From Mycteria americana (taxonomy: Eukaryota > Chordata > Aves > Ciconiiformes > Ciconiidae), in the NCBI RefSeq assembly GCF_035582795.1, contig NC_134366.1:173852362-173916361 (forward strand): 64,000 nucleotides of DNA. Reading direction: 5' to 3'. The notes below the pieces were generated by a model, which saw only the letters and a list, made by a program, of their open reading frames with translations, was not told the DNA's origin and searched no databases. Position 1 is the stretch's first letter. Each line of letters opens with the position of its first letter. A program made the translations under genes and the position numbers. Shown here one piece after another: positions 23,626-36,400 of this stretch.

Positions 23626-24221
23626 TACATTCCTTCAAGACTTAATCCAATGAACAAGAGAGACTTTCCTATCTGAGTCACTTCTCATTGACCCAAAAGG
23701 GAAGAACAAGGACAACACATGTAAAACAGCAAATGACCTGACTGAAAGGAAGCAGCTTTGCCTCCCAGCTCTTTTCATCTCCCTCTAATGCTGCAGTGCT
23801 TGGCACTGAAGCTGGAAATATCCAGGCCTCTGGCTGAGGAGTGTGTCTCCAGGTTCAGTCTGCTCAAACCAGTAGAAAACCTAAGTGTCTTGAAGATATT
23901 CCCACTGCCCAGGTGATGGGCTCAGCCTGTCTCCCACCAGCTGCAAGAAAAATCCCAGGTTTGGCCTCCAGATGCTTAGGGATTTCAGGAAAAAGCTTCT
24001 GACCAAAAAACTTCTGGCTCCTGGAGCATTTGTCCCTGGTAAACGTGAGGGAAGCAGCCCGGCAGTGATGTTTCCCAGCCAGGTGAGCAGTTCAGCCTGT
24101 CTGATGGTCCTGGCAAATGGGCAAAGGAAGCCTGTGGAAGAAAAGACCAGTTCATGGGCACTTGTCACAAAGCAGAGGGGTGCAAAGACCCCCAGACACA
24201 CCAGCAGCAGAATTCACACAA
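23626..24221. other. Spacer between two CR1 elements
   Basis: No gene recognised in this short spacer. Confidence 0.45.
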
Positions 24222-25600
24222 ATCACAAAATGGTTAAGCTTGGCAGGGACCTGTGGAGATGGCCTAGTCCAACCCCTCTGCTCAAAGCAGTGTCACTAGA
24301 GCGGGTTGCCGAGGGCTGTGTCCAGTTGGGTTTGAATATCATCAAAAATGGAAACTCCATGACCTCCCTGGGCAGGCTTTCCCAGCATTCAACCATACTT
24401 ACAGTAAAGAAAGATTTTTCTCATGCTTAAATGGAATTTCCTGTGTTCCAGTTTGTGCCCTTTGCCTCTTGTCTTGGCACTGGGCATCACTGAGAAGAGC
24501 CTGGCTCTGTCCTCTTTGCACCCTCCCTTCAGGTATTTACAGACATTGTTAAGATCCTCCCTGAGCCTTCTGTTTTCCAGACTGAAAAGTCCCCAATCTC
24601 TCAGCCTCTCCTCATAGGATAGGTGCTCCTGCCCCTTCATCATCTTCATGGCCCCTCATTGGACTCTCTCCAGTATGTCCATGTATCTCCTGTACTGGGG
24701 AGCCCAGAACTGGACACAGGACTCCAGGTCTGGCCTCACCAGTGCTGAGAAGCGGGGGAGGATCACCTCCCTTGACCTGCTGGCAGTGCTCTGCCTAATG
24801 CAGCCCAAGAGGCTGGTGGCCTTCTTTGCCGCCAAGGAACATTGTTGATTCATGTGCAACTTGGTGTCCACCACGACCCTCAGTTTCTTCTCTGCGAAGC
24901 TGCTTTCTATCCTATCAGCCCACAGCCTGTCCTGGTGCCTGGGGTTATTCCTCCCCAGATGCAAAACTTTACATTTCCATTTGCTGAACTTCCTGAGGTC
25001 CCCCCATATTTCCAACCTGTCCGGGTCCCTCTGAATGGCAGCACACTCATCTGGTGTATCAGCCACTCCTCCTAGTTTTGTATCATCTGCAAACTTGCTG
25101 AAGGTGAGCTCTGCCACATCATCAAGCTCAGTAATGAAGATGATGAACAGTATTGAGTCCTGAAGTACCCCACTAGGGACTTGCCTCCAACTGGGACTTT
25201 GTGCCACTGACCACAAGCCTCTGGGCCCAGTTTTCAATCCACCTCACTGTCCACTTACATAACCCATACTTTGTCAGCTCGTCTATGAGGATGTTGTGGG
25301 AGACAGGGTCGAAAGCCTTTATGAGGTAGAGATAAACAACATCCACTTCTCTCGCGTTATCCACCAAGCCAGTCACCTCATCACTGAAGGCTATCAGGCC
25401 CGTGAGGCATGATTTCCCCTTTGTGAATCCGTGCTGACTCCAGGGTTGCGATGCTGCTTTTTGTCTCGTTCCCCTCTCTCAGGATCTTCATCTCCACCAC
25501 CTCGTGGTCACTGCAGCCAAGGCTGCCCCCAGACTTCACATCCCCAACAAGTTCCTCCTTGTTTGCAAGTGTGGTTTGGCCAATGGTTTGACCATAGGCA
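24222..25600 (-). mobile_element. CR1 LINE, 5'-truncated
   Basis: The 3' end (CACAAAATGGTTAAGCTTGGCAG, somewhat diverged) is at 24222. Minus-strand frames 24649-24389, 25237-24656, 25376-25173 and 25635-25381 encode ORF2 fragments: YLIKAFDPVSHNI, FADDTKLGG, ILGCIR-like and NRRLREDL. Multiple frame changes. The 5' end meets an opposite-strand CR1 piece near 25600. Confidence 0.88.
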
Positions 25601-25604
25601 ATAC

Positions 25605-25870
25605 GAGGAGTTATGAGAGAGCTGGGTTTGTTCAACCTGGAAAACAGGCTGAGAAGAGAAGGCTCGGGGGTCTAACAGCATCTGACATAAAAGAAGGCTG
25701 AGCTGGGCTCTCCTTGAAGACATCCATTAGCCACAAGTTGCAGGAAGTGAAATTCTGTCAGACAGAAGGAAAAAATATTTCTCGATGTCAGCGTTAAAAA
25801 ACTGGAACAGGAGACCAGAAAGGCTGTGGTGTCTCCATGCTTGGGATACAGTGAAGAGTATGCTGAGCTA
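25605..25870 (+). mobile_element. CR1 3'-region fragment, opposite strand to its neighbour
   Basis: The plus strand reads MRELGLFNLENRLRREG and then a diverged stretch encoding KNWNR-like residues, the C-terminal part of CR1 ORF2. It lies directly against the minus-strand CR1 ending near 25600, so two independent CR1 insertions or an inversion placed them in opposite orientation. Confidence 0.65.
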
Positions 25871-28800
25871 AAGCACTTCTTCCTCATCTCCAGGCTCCAG
25901 ATGAACTTCTTTCTGCATCATGTCCCTTAGCAAAAGGGGCTGGTGGTCCTGATATGTCAACACACCCACCCCAGGACATCCTACAGAGACTGCACTGGCA
26001 GATTTGGGGCCTGCCACTGCCACCTTCCGACAAGAGAAGAAAATGCAAATGCCTGGTCCCAGCCCATTTCCCAATGAAGGAAGGGAGGCATTTTTAGGAT
26101 TATTTTGGTAGGTTTTAATTTTCACTGTTTCCAAAATTCAGGTTTCATAATCATTTGGTTCCAATCTGCTTTAGGATGAGATACATCCATGTGAAAATAA
26201 AAAGGAGAGAAAAATTCAGTCTATCTAAGCTTCTTTGAACAAACCATGAGTTGAACTCCCACATGCAATGAGTAGCTGCACCTTGCCTTTATAAAGAACC
26301 TGAGCACTGCAAAGTGGTCACATAAAAGGTGCCACCGTCACCCCTATTGAGTGCTCGTATTTGTTTTTTGTAATCTTTTCTCTAATAGTTTGGACCATGA
26401 TACTAAATGGGTATCTGGAACCAGATACCCATTCTGGAACCATCAGGTTTAACTGGTCTGAGCTCAGGAAGGGGTCCTCGTCTGAAACTCAGACTCTCGT
26501 GTGAGCATGGGTGACTGCATTCCTGTAATGTTAGCAATGAGAAGACAGAATCACAGCCAGGAACACCTGGTGCTCAGGGACAACGAGGTGATATTGCTCT
26601 CGGTGATGTGGGCATGACAAGAATCTGTGTGAAATACAACACACCCAAGTTGTTGTTTGTGTTAATTGGCATGGAGGAGAGCAAGGCACGCTACTCACAC
26701 CTCTTCCCCCACCGGTTTGCTGCTGTACGTGTTACATTTTAGACGTACCAGCTTAACTCCTTCTACACAAAGGACAAGAGTTATTAACTTAATGGCAGCT
26801 CGGATGGAGAAGTGGCTCTGTGTCACAGGAAGGGCCAGATCACCAAACCCAAGGAGACCAAGGTACGTTGTGAATCGCTTTAAATCTCTTTTTCTTGGGA
26901 GATGATAAACAGGAGGATTGGAGCATGATCCCACAGCCACGCAAAGCACCTCCCATCTTTCCAGCCTCCTCCGATCTCAGTTGCTGCTCAGGTCAGCATT
27001 GCAGCCTGGAGGTGCCATCTTCCCCCTTGCTCCCCATGGTCTCTCATGTGGATCTGAATACCCATGAACTGGGGAGAAAAGGAACCAGAGGGAAAGAAAG
27101 CGGAGAGGGTTAGCACTGGCAGGAAGGTGGAGCTCCTGATTCAGTCATTTTTTCTTCCTTTAGAACCACTCAAATTTTCACTCGCAAACTATCTGCCTAC
27201 ACATTTTTCTTGACTCCTCCACGTCAGAACTAGCAAATGAACCTGTTTTCTGGAGACTCCCCTCCAGCCCCAGAGCTATTCCTTCCTCTAAAAACCTGTG
27301 TTTGCTATGGCTAGAGTGGAGGCATGTCCAGAGGGACAGAAAAGTGCAGGGATGGGGAGGCAGGAATTCCCCTGCTTCAACCCCCTTTGCTAGCACATGG
27401 TGACTCATACACTGAGATGATCAACACGACCTTGGGATGCCAGTGAGAAAGGTCTGCAGAGCCAACTGAAACAGAAACACTGGCAACAGCCTGTGTTGAT
27501 TAGTTTCCAGAAATACTTTTGTGTATTCGGTATTACTGCATCTCTTAACAAGTCTCACCTGGAAATACGGACCTTAACGAAGGAAGCAGCTCTATGACCT
27601 CTGGGCATAGAGCTGGACCATGACCTCTGGACACCAACGGTGTCCCCTCTTACATGTGGAGAAATGGCACCATTTCCCTGAACTTTCTGAACACCTGAAA
27701 TGTGGGAGAGCCCATCCTGGGCCTGTCTAGAGACAGGAGGAGCAGCAGAGGCGGGCACGTGGGAGGCAATGTGAACAGAAAGGATGGGAACGCTGGGCAG
27801 GATGGAGGTGTAGCCTCCTGGCTGTAGGTTTCTTCTGTCCCCACCTGCTGTGCAGTGCCCTCCTATCCTGAAAATACTCCCTGTCGATGCTGGTGCTCTC
27901 CTGTCCCAAAAACACTTGTAGAAGAGGCTGCAAAATATGGATTGCAAGGAGGGAGAGCAGTGGAGAAGAGCCTTTCCCAGGAAGAAGATAGTCCAGGTTG
28001 GGATTATCCAGAGAAAAGGAAAGATATTTTTTAATATCTTTTAGATATTTAATATCTTTTAGATATTTTTAAGTCTTTGTTTCAAACAGGCTGTGGTTGT
28101 TCCTAAGAAACTCCTGAGAGCCCATCGCTCTGAGCATCTATTCTGCATCTGCCTTACATTCCAACTGGGCTCCCCAAAATAATAAAGCTTTAAACAAAAA
28201 TTAGAATGACACATCTTTGCAAAGCAGCATGAATGCTCCCTGGTTCAGAAGAGCAGGGGGGAGTCTCCAGAGCAACCAGCTCCCACATCTGTGTGTCCAT
28301 GTGTGCATCTGTCTGCAGGCAGGAGAGGGGTCAGAGCAGCCCCTGCAGCGCTGCAGCCCCAGGGAGCTCGGGAAGAGGAGCAGCTGCCCACAGACACCCA
28401 CACAGGGGCCATTATGTGCCCAAAATAGCCGCCCTCTCCAACAAGAAAGAGCACAGGCTCAAAGGACAAATCCCATCTCCATTCCCAGTAGGGTCACAGG
28501 CAAGTCAACGATATTTATGAGCACAATATTGAAGGCAAAGACAATCCCTGTTCTTTATCCATCACCAGGAAGAGACTCCAATGGCCTTGAGATGGCATGT
28601 ACAGATTTATCCCTCCCTATAGTCTATAGGCTCAGCCTCATGTCTGTCCTCCTTCTGACCAGCCTGCAATCCCCAGGCCTGGGCTTTGAATCCAACCCAA
28701 GTACTTTCTTTTCACACAAAGCAAGAGGCAATATCTGTAATATCTGCAGAACCATCCAAAAATTTTGTTCCAAGTGTACCTTTTTTATTAAGTCCATATT

Positions 28801-31800
28801 TTTTTATTAGAGTATAAGAAACAGTATGTAACATACTCGACACTTATACTTATGTTAATATATTTAAAGGAATCAATGTTTCTTTATTCTGCTTATTCTG
28901 TTACAATAAAGGTAATACACAATTACAAATCTCACATATATGTATTAGTAAAACCAACATTTCAGTGTAACCGCCTCAGTGAAATGAGATCATCCAACAA
29001 AGCTGAAATAAAATGTGTCAATATTTTTTCTGCAAGACTTTATTGGCCTTATTATATTTTCATGAAGTGTTTCAGTTTTATTGAAACAGTAGAGTTTGGG
29101 TTGGAAAAAGTGTTCCTTCGGAAAGCGTTGGTTCTGGGAAGCCTGTTAAGCCTTTCATTTCTCAATTTACGCTATCAGAGCAAAGCTGCACAAATTAAAA
29201 CATTCAATCTGTCTCTGATGCTTCTGATTCTCTGCTTTGCATGCAATTATCTGGTTAAAGGTAGCTCGCCCTTGGCTCCCTACTCGCGACTTCATGTGTT
29301 AACGGTTCCTCCTTGGCTTGTGAGATCTGGGCTTCAAAGCATCTCTACCAGGTCTGGCAAAAGCCAGCAGATGGCAGGACCGACCCAGGGCTTTGCTTCC
29401 CTGTGCACCATGGACTCTCCCAAAATGGAAAATTGGGTGTGTCTATCCCCATTCCAGTTTGATAGCCTCAGACAGCAGCTTTCCAGGGGCGAAATAACTC
29501 CTCCAGGATCAAGGAAGGATTCAGAGCCATCTTCATCCCAAACAGCTGAGACCCGCAGCACCTCACCACTGAGGATGACAGTGAAAGCACAGTCCAGCTT
29601 CAGGGTGCAAAAGCACTGGGATCAGAGGAGCAAGGGGCTTGTGATAGGGCCCTAAACCTCCAAGCATCCAGATGTGCACCACATCTGCCTTTCCCTGAGA
29701 CAGGAGAGCATGGATGCCTATACCTCATTCCAGCATGGAGGCACAGCCACCAGACCAGAGCTACCAGGCTTCCCGCAGGGGTGGTGGGACCACAGCCATC
29801 TTCATTGCGAATAGGGTCTCTGGGAAGCAAGTCAGTCGTTTCAAATAACCCATAACTTGAGTAAATTAACACCAAGCAAGGACGTTCTTTGAGGAACAAT
29901 GTGGATCCTTTGAGTAATGATTAAGCAACTGGCCTTATTTGTTCTGGCTGTTTGTGCAAGGAAGTCACATCAGGTCTGTGTTTTCCAAAAGGAGGAATGT
30001 TGCCCTTTTGCAAAAAAAAAAATTCTCAAAAACAGTTGGAAGAACTTTGTTCATTTTTAAGTCCTCCTTTTCGGCAAACAGCAAACCCAGCGAACCTGAG
30101 CAGAAAGGACTGGTGCCGCAGTAAGCTTTGAGCATGTACAGACAATACCCAGAAATGAGAGCCCTTGCGACGTTGGCGTAGTGGTAGACGGCAGCAGCTG
30201 TCGTCGAAATACAGCCATTTCCAGGACGGAAGCACAGAAACTGTTTTCTCATTAGCATGTTCCAAAATGGGCAGGTATTTGACTTAAGCTCTTCTTATTT
30301 TCCAGTGAAAACTGTTCCGGGCTATTTTATGCTTGTACGGAGCAAAGCTGCCTCCCCTCGTAACCTCTCGTCTTGTCAGAAAAGGTGGAGATCTGAGTTT
30401 TCTGCTGAGATTTCCATCTCTAATTCCACAGTCCAAGTAAACACATTCAAAGCACTTAAGAGCTGTCCCACCATGGCCCTCAAGTTCCAAATCAGGTGTT
30501 TGGTTTAACAAGCCACCAGTTTTAATATTCTACAAATGCTGGGTTCTTGCTATTTATTTTCTTCTTATTATTAATGTTTTTAATTACTACAGCTGCACAT
30601 TTTCAGGCCTTTCCCTCCTGGGCTTTATGACAGCTGAGTTTCTCACATGATTTCTGGTGCTGGGGATTTGGGGGCAAAAAAAAAAATCTATAGTAGGGCC
30701 AGAAATTGTGAGAGTTGGCAGAACTCATCATATGATGCTTGGGATTAAACTGTTGAATAACATCTCTTGCATTTGACAAGCTGTCACAGCCTCCTTCTCT
30801 CTCAAATATACATATATCTATCAAAGAGATCTTTGCCACATGTGTTCAAAAGGAAAAACTGCAAATATCTCTTCCTCCATATACTAAGCGTACAGGAATA
30901 TAGCACATGAGGAGGAGAGAAAGACAAAAAAGAGAGTGAAGAGGGAAAAAAATATCTCCATATGCAAACTATTCATCATCTATAGGCCCAAGAACACTTG
31001 TGAACTGACCTTCAGATCTGTCCCCTGGCAATACCATTAATATAACTTGTTATTTGTATAGGGTAAGTAGCCTGCTAAATGCTCTTCCTGCCAGCCCTTG
31101 CTCCCTTGCATAACCGAGTCCTTGGCACAAGCAAACTCTGAAACACTGAGATAAGGAGATGGCTATTAGAGGAGGCAACCAGGTCTCATAACCCTGCTCA
31201 TAGCTTTAGCCCACGGGGTTGTCCGGTGCGGCATCCTCAAGAGCCTCGTAAAGGCATGAACAGGCAGTAGGACACAGCTATGTTGATGGTTTTTAAGTTT
31301 AGCTCTTTGCTCACCGCAGAGGTGTTGTGAGGGTAATTGAGTCCAAAACCAAGATACCTTTTACCAGGTGGCTAGAAAAGAGTTACAGCCCCATTACTTG
31401 CAAGGTAGAGTACTCTGCGTGCTGCCTTGGTCTCACTACAGCATCTACTCACAGCAAGTGGCGAGGAACAAATTAACCCTGTAAATGAGGTTTCTAACCC
31501 TCCTGGGAGGAAGGCTCAGGCACGGGGAAGCTAGGGAATATTTACCCCATTTCTAGTAATTTTTTCCCCAATTTTCCCGGCGCTATATGTGCATAGCAGA
31601 GGTTTGTGGCACACCTCGAGCCCTGTGGTCCCAGCAGGTCTCAGCAGGCAAGGGAGGATGCATTAACCAGAGGAAGGCACATCTGAGGACCAACGAGACA
31701 AGCGATGCGTTCTTACCAAACTCGTCACCTAATTGTGGGTCACATCACGATGACCAGTCCCTCCTGTTGTAAAGGCTGTCATTAGCATCTGTATCATTTT

Positions 31801-32872
31801 AATTAAAAGATGGGGAGGAGGAGGAAAAAAATATGTAACCACTTTTGTTGCAAATATTTCTATACGTCGGCACATCATCGTTCAAAAGAAGCTGTTTATC
31901 TTTCATTTAAGTGGGGATAGAAGTATAATTGAACAGTGTGCGCAGCTTGAGAAGCTTTTATTTGTTGACACGGCATAGGAGAACCATGTACAAGGAGGGC
32001 ATGGCTAACCTGATTTTTGCTGCTGGAAGGGAAAAAAAGCCCAGTGCACCTCTGATCAGTCAGTGGAAGTGACAGCGAGCTTTTGCCTGACAGTTCAAGG
32101 CTCAATTTTGGCTTGTTTTGTGTCTAGCAGGTCCACAGGTAGGCAAAGCAGATAGGAAACCAGCATGATGCACAGATGGCAGGAGGACTCATCTCCCATG
32201 GGACGGCCGAGAACTTCCAGGAGCAATGCTGGCGAAAGGCCCGGGAAGATCCTGGGATCTGATGGACAGCAGGATTGGCAGGTTTGGTGGTGAAGTCACC
32301 TTCTGCAGTCCACGTGCACCATCAGCCCATCAGCCAGGGATTGCAGGTTGAGCCTAAAGATCTGAGTATCGATATCTTTGCCTCTGACTTCACTAAATTT
32401 TGCAAACAGACCTGTTGCCCTGGATCATTTAGGTATCGATGTTACTGTCTATCACCATGAGAAGTCCAAAGTGGGGAAATCGAGGCACCAAGTCTTTGTA
32501 ATACGCAGACTAATTTTTAGAGGTCCTGTTCCCAGTGCACTTGCTCCATTAGGAGTAATGGTGTTGACTCAGACCCCAATAACTGCCATTTTTCACTAAA
32601 ATGCACCTGGAAAACACGATTCCCAAGAGAGGTGAAACAAGCTGGCCCAGGGGTGTTTATCAGAAAGGACAGGGACAGGGAGAAGATGGACTTGCTGCTC
32701 AGAGGTGAACTGGAAGGAATGCTGAGATGAAGCACTCAAAAGCCGCTTGAGAGGGTAAGAGGCCCTCGTGCCGGGCGTAGCATTTGGATTTCTTCTAAGA
32801 GTGTTTCTAATCTCTCTGGAGCAAGGAAACACACATAGCACACGTCCCATCTCAGGTAACAACAGGAGCATG
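25871..32872. other. Unique sequence downstream of LY6E
   Basis: No supported gene in 7 kb. It contains the palindrome at 26406 and an 804-bp frame at 28852-29655 on the plus strand (267 codons) that has no recognisable domain and no codon-level sign of selection visible by eye; I treat it as probably chance. Confidence 0.45.
26406..26433. repeat. Perfect 13-bp inverted repeat
   Basis: AATGGGTATCTGG and its exact reverse complement are separated by AA, forming a hairpin-capable palindrome in otherwise unremarkable unique sequence. Confidence 0.85.
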
Positions 32873-32878
32873 TTTATT
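32873..32878 (-). terminator. LY6E polyadenylation signal
   Basis: AATAAA on the minus strand, about 590 bp beyond the LY6E stop codon. The intervening sequence (33465-32879) has no conflicting gene and is taken as the 3' UTR. Confidence 0.6.
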
Positions 32879-33465
32879 CATGTCTGGCACTTACAGAGCT
32901 CGGAGGGACAAGGTACATGTCATTTGTTTTCCAGAAAAGTCAGCCCAGGATCGGAAGAAACGAAACGATTTTATAAAAAGAGACTGCAGCTGCAGGGGCC
33001 GGGAATGTGTCTCCCTTTGGGTCATGCATTCCCAGTGCCCGGACCACCCATGTGCTGGGGGCATGCTGGTGCCAGGCACCTCCGCAGAGGCGAGAGGCAG
33101 GAACGTCTGAACACTTGACCGAGTGGTACCTGGGGTTAATCGGTTCTCGGCGAGTCCCAGCCTTGTTTTAACCAACCTTAGAAACGAGGGGGAGGTACTA
33201 GGTATAAAAGCAGAAACCCTTCCAAAACGATCCACCTTTGCCAAGGAAGTGTGAGAGTGCAGAGGGGTATGTCCACAGAAAGAGGAGAACAGCTTGGCCA
33301 AACCGCCCAGGTCTCCGATGCTGGAAGAGCATAAAGTCTGGGAAACAACCACCTTGGAAGCCTGCTGAGAAGTAGAGAATCTCCTTGCAGACAGCGACAG
33401 AGAAGATATTGGCTAATGAGACCCGCGACAGCCCGTGGAAGACGGCTCTTCCTCGGCCAGCGCCA

Positions 33466-36400
33466 TCAGTCGCGAGCCCTGAGGATGTAGATGAAGCTAA
33501 CGAGGACCCCCAAGGCCAGGACGGTGTAGCTGGCTTTCACGCTGCTGGAACCGCTGATGTTGCAGAGGAAGGAGTCGCAGCAGTAAACAGAGGCAGCTGC
33601 TATGCCAAGGTTAATCCCGGCACTGGGGCAAATGGGAGAGCATCCTTTGGAGATGGACTGGCCAGACTTGCCGCCTGAACGTAGGTTGGGGCAGGAGGAA
33701 AGGAAGAAAAGCAAAAAGGAGATGGGTTTAGAATGTTTCTCGGCTTTCTGATCACCTGTTCTGCAAAGGAAATAACAGCGCTAAAATAGCCGAAGCGTCA
33801 CAGGTGGCACGGAGAGGATTAAGTGCTTCTTGGCATCAGGCTACGACAGTAGTCTCAGCTAGCCCACACATCTCAAGGGAACACCCATGACAACCTCCCA
33901 CACAGACTCTAGAGACCATGCAACACCCCAGGGACAGCCCTTTTAGGCTGTCGGCCAAAGTTTAGCTGCTACAACTCCAGTGAAGAATCTCAAAAATCCC
34001 ACTCGAGCTTGACCCTGGGACTCCTCGAGCGAGACAGGGAGCACGGGGCATACAGAGCACCAGGAAGGCACGCGTGAGCGAAGGCTGCATTTCGAGCGTT
34101 AGCTGCGAGAGAGGTGTAGCACACATTTAACAGCAGGAAATAGGAAACCATTAACACTGTGCTAAGACGACAGGTTTATAAAAGCTCCTGGCTTCCATTT
34201 GTACATGCACGACCCGCCCACGTTGTGGACCGTGCAACTCAGGCATGCAACACCCCTCCCTCCTGCAAGGGAGAGCAAGGCAAGCCAGGCTGGGGTCTGG
34301 TCTCTGCAATGGAGCCAGGAGACCTGCCAGAGCAGCCTGCTTCCCTAGGAGCAGCAGCCAGGAAGCACAGACCCCCCCAGATCTTTCCTGGCACTTAGGG
34401 AGGACACCTGCAAATCTCCCTTCCTGGTAACCCCACCTCATCCACGGAGAGCAAAGAAGCAAAGGTGGGACTCAGGGATGAACAACCCGAACACAGGACA
34501 AAAGCAGGAAGGGCAACCCTGGAGCTTTCCTATGAAGGAAGCCTGCAGCATCCTCCACACTTTCACTTACTCGTCAGCAACCTCCCCGCCCCCACCTCGA
34601 AATTCCCCTCGGACTCCTGGCATCAGTGCAGGCACGTGGGCTTTAACGTGACTCCGTCTGGCAGCACGTCCCTCAAAACTCCCCTTCCCCTTTCCCCTTT
34701 TCCCAGCCAAAGGAAGGAAAGCCTTCCTGCAGCTCAGCAGGTGACCCAGGAGAGCAGCCAAGAGGGGCAGAAGAAGGTCCCGTCACCACTCACCGATTCC
34801 CACTCCAACATACGTCGTCACACAGTGGTTTTCATTCTCCCCGCACCTGACAGGCTTCAGGCAGGCCCAGTTGGAGGATGCATCTGAGCACGAAAAGCAG
34901 ATGAGCGTGTGGGCTGCAAGGGAAAGGCACACCTCAGTTAGGGGCTGGTGGGGAGACCTCCCTGCTTGGTGGTCCCCACCTCTGACACACGGCACGCATC
35001 ACATCTGGCCACAGACATGCTTGCTATTCCATCTGTATCAATCTGCAATAGGTTTTTTCCCCAAAAAAACTGGCCAAGCGAAGGGTTCAAGCATAAGGGA
35101 TACATTTCGAGCTCTTGCAGGATCAATTGTCAGCTAAAGCTTCAATACAACCACAGGTCAGCCTGGTACTTTACGGCATGCTCTTGTTTGCACCACGAGC
35201 GGGTTCAAGCCACAGCTGCCAACTAGAAGCTAAACAACGAAGGCCAAGTTCAGGCCTACAATATGGAGCCTGAGATTTGGGCCTATTCAGCTCAGCTACC
35301 GTGGACACTGATGGGAAATGCTCCAGGCATGACCATGGGTTCGAGCTTTCTGTAACCTGCCTTTGGCAACAGGGCACAAAGCTCAGGCTACGCTTGAAAT
35401 AGCACACATGGTGGAAACAATTTCTCAGCTAGAGCAAGCTCAGCGTGGCAGCAAGACCTGTAAGGATTTGCACTATCCCGCTACCCAGGGAGTCATGAAG
35501 GCAGCATACGCAACGAACCTTTTTAATCTGGAGCAGGGAGATAGCAAAAAAAAAAACATGCCTTCCTCCATGGCAGGTCCCCTAAAATGGTCTACCCTAC
35601 ACCAGCAGTATGGACTGCACCAGCTAGCTCCCATCCCTCATCCTTCAGATCTGCCCAAGATAGAGGAAAGATTGGAAAATAACATTCAGTGGTGGGAAAT
35701 GGTTGCAGAAACTGCCTGGACCAGTGACTCAGCAGGGACATAGGCACTTTGCAGTGGACAGATGAACTGCTCTGTATTCTACATACAAGAACACCACATC
35801 CACACTGCAATTGTTGACCTACATATGCAGACAGATCATGTCTGTTCCCAATGTTTCACGGGCTCTGATTTTTGAGCACTCAGACGGCAAGCCCTTCCAT
35901 GAGGCACTGCCTTTCTATTCTGTGTTTACAGGATGCAAAACAGAGCAGGGGCTGATTCAGGATGGGAAGTGCATGGCAGCATCATTCCTGCTCCTAGCTC
36001 TTTCAGCCCCACCACAAACAGATTATCCTAAGGAGGTGAAGTCAGCGAAGCCCTGGGAAAGCGTGCTGAGGTTCAGCAGTCCCTGTCATGGAGTATTCTG
36101 AAGAACACGTTGGACAAATATTGTTCAGCAGCTGTCCCACTTTGCCATGGGACTGCATGACCTCTTGAGGTTCTTCTCAGTCCTGTTTCTCTCAGGAAAA
36201 GAAAAGCTTTTTAGGGGAAAATTGAGATAAAAATAACAATTGTGCTCTGAGGAATGACTTTTGAGCAGCCACAGCCAAGGCAGGGGAAGAAAACAAAAAA
36301 TTTAATCTCAGGGAAATGGATTAAAGCAGGTTAGTGGGAGATCCTGAATGTCACATCAGGGCAGCCAGATGACTCTGCTTTGGAGACGAAGCCAACACCA

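Noticed and set aside
29965-30258. Minus-strand cysteine-containing frame considered as a Ly6 exon
   Set aside because: Cysteine spacing does not fit the LU pattern and there are no matching splice sites.
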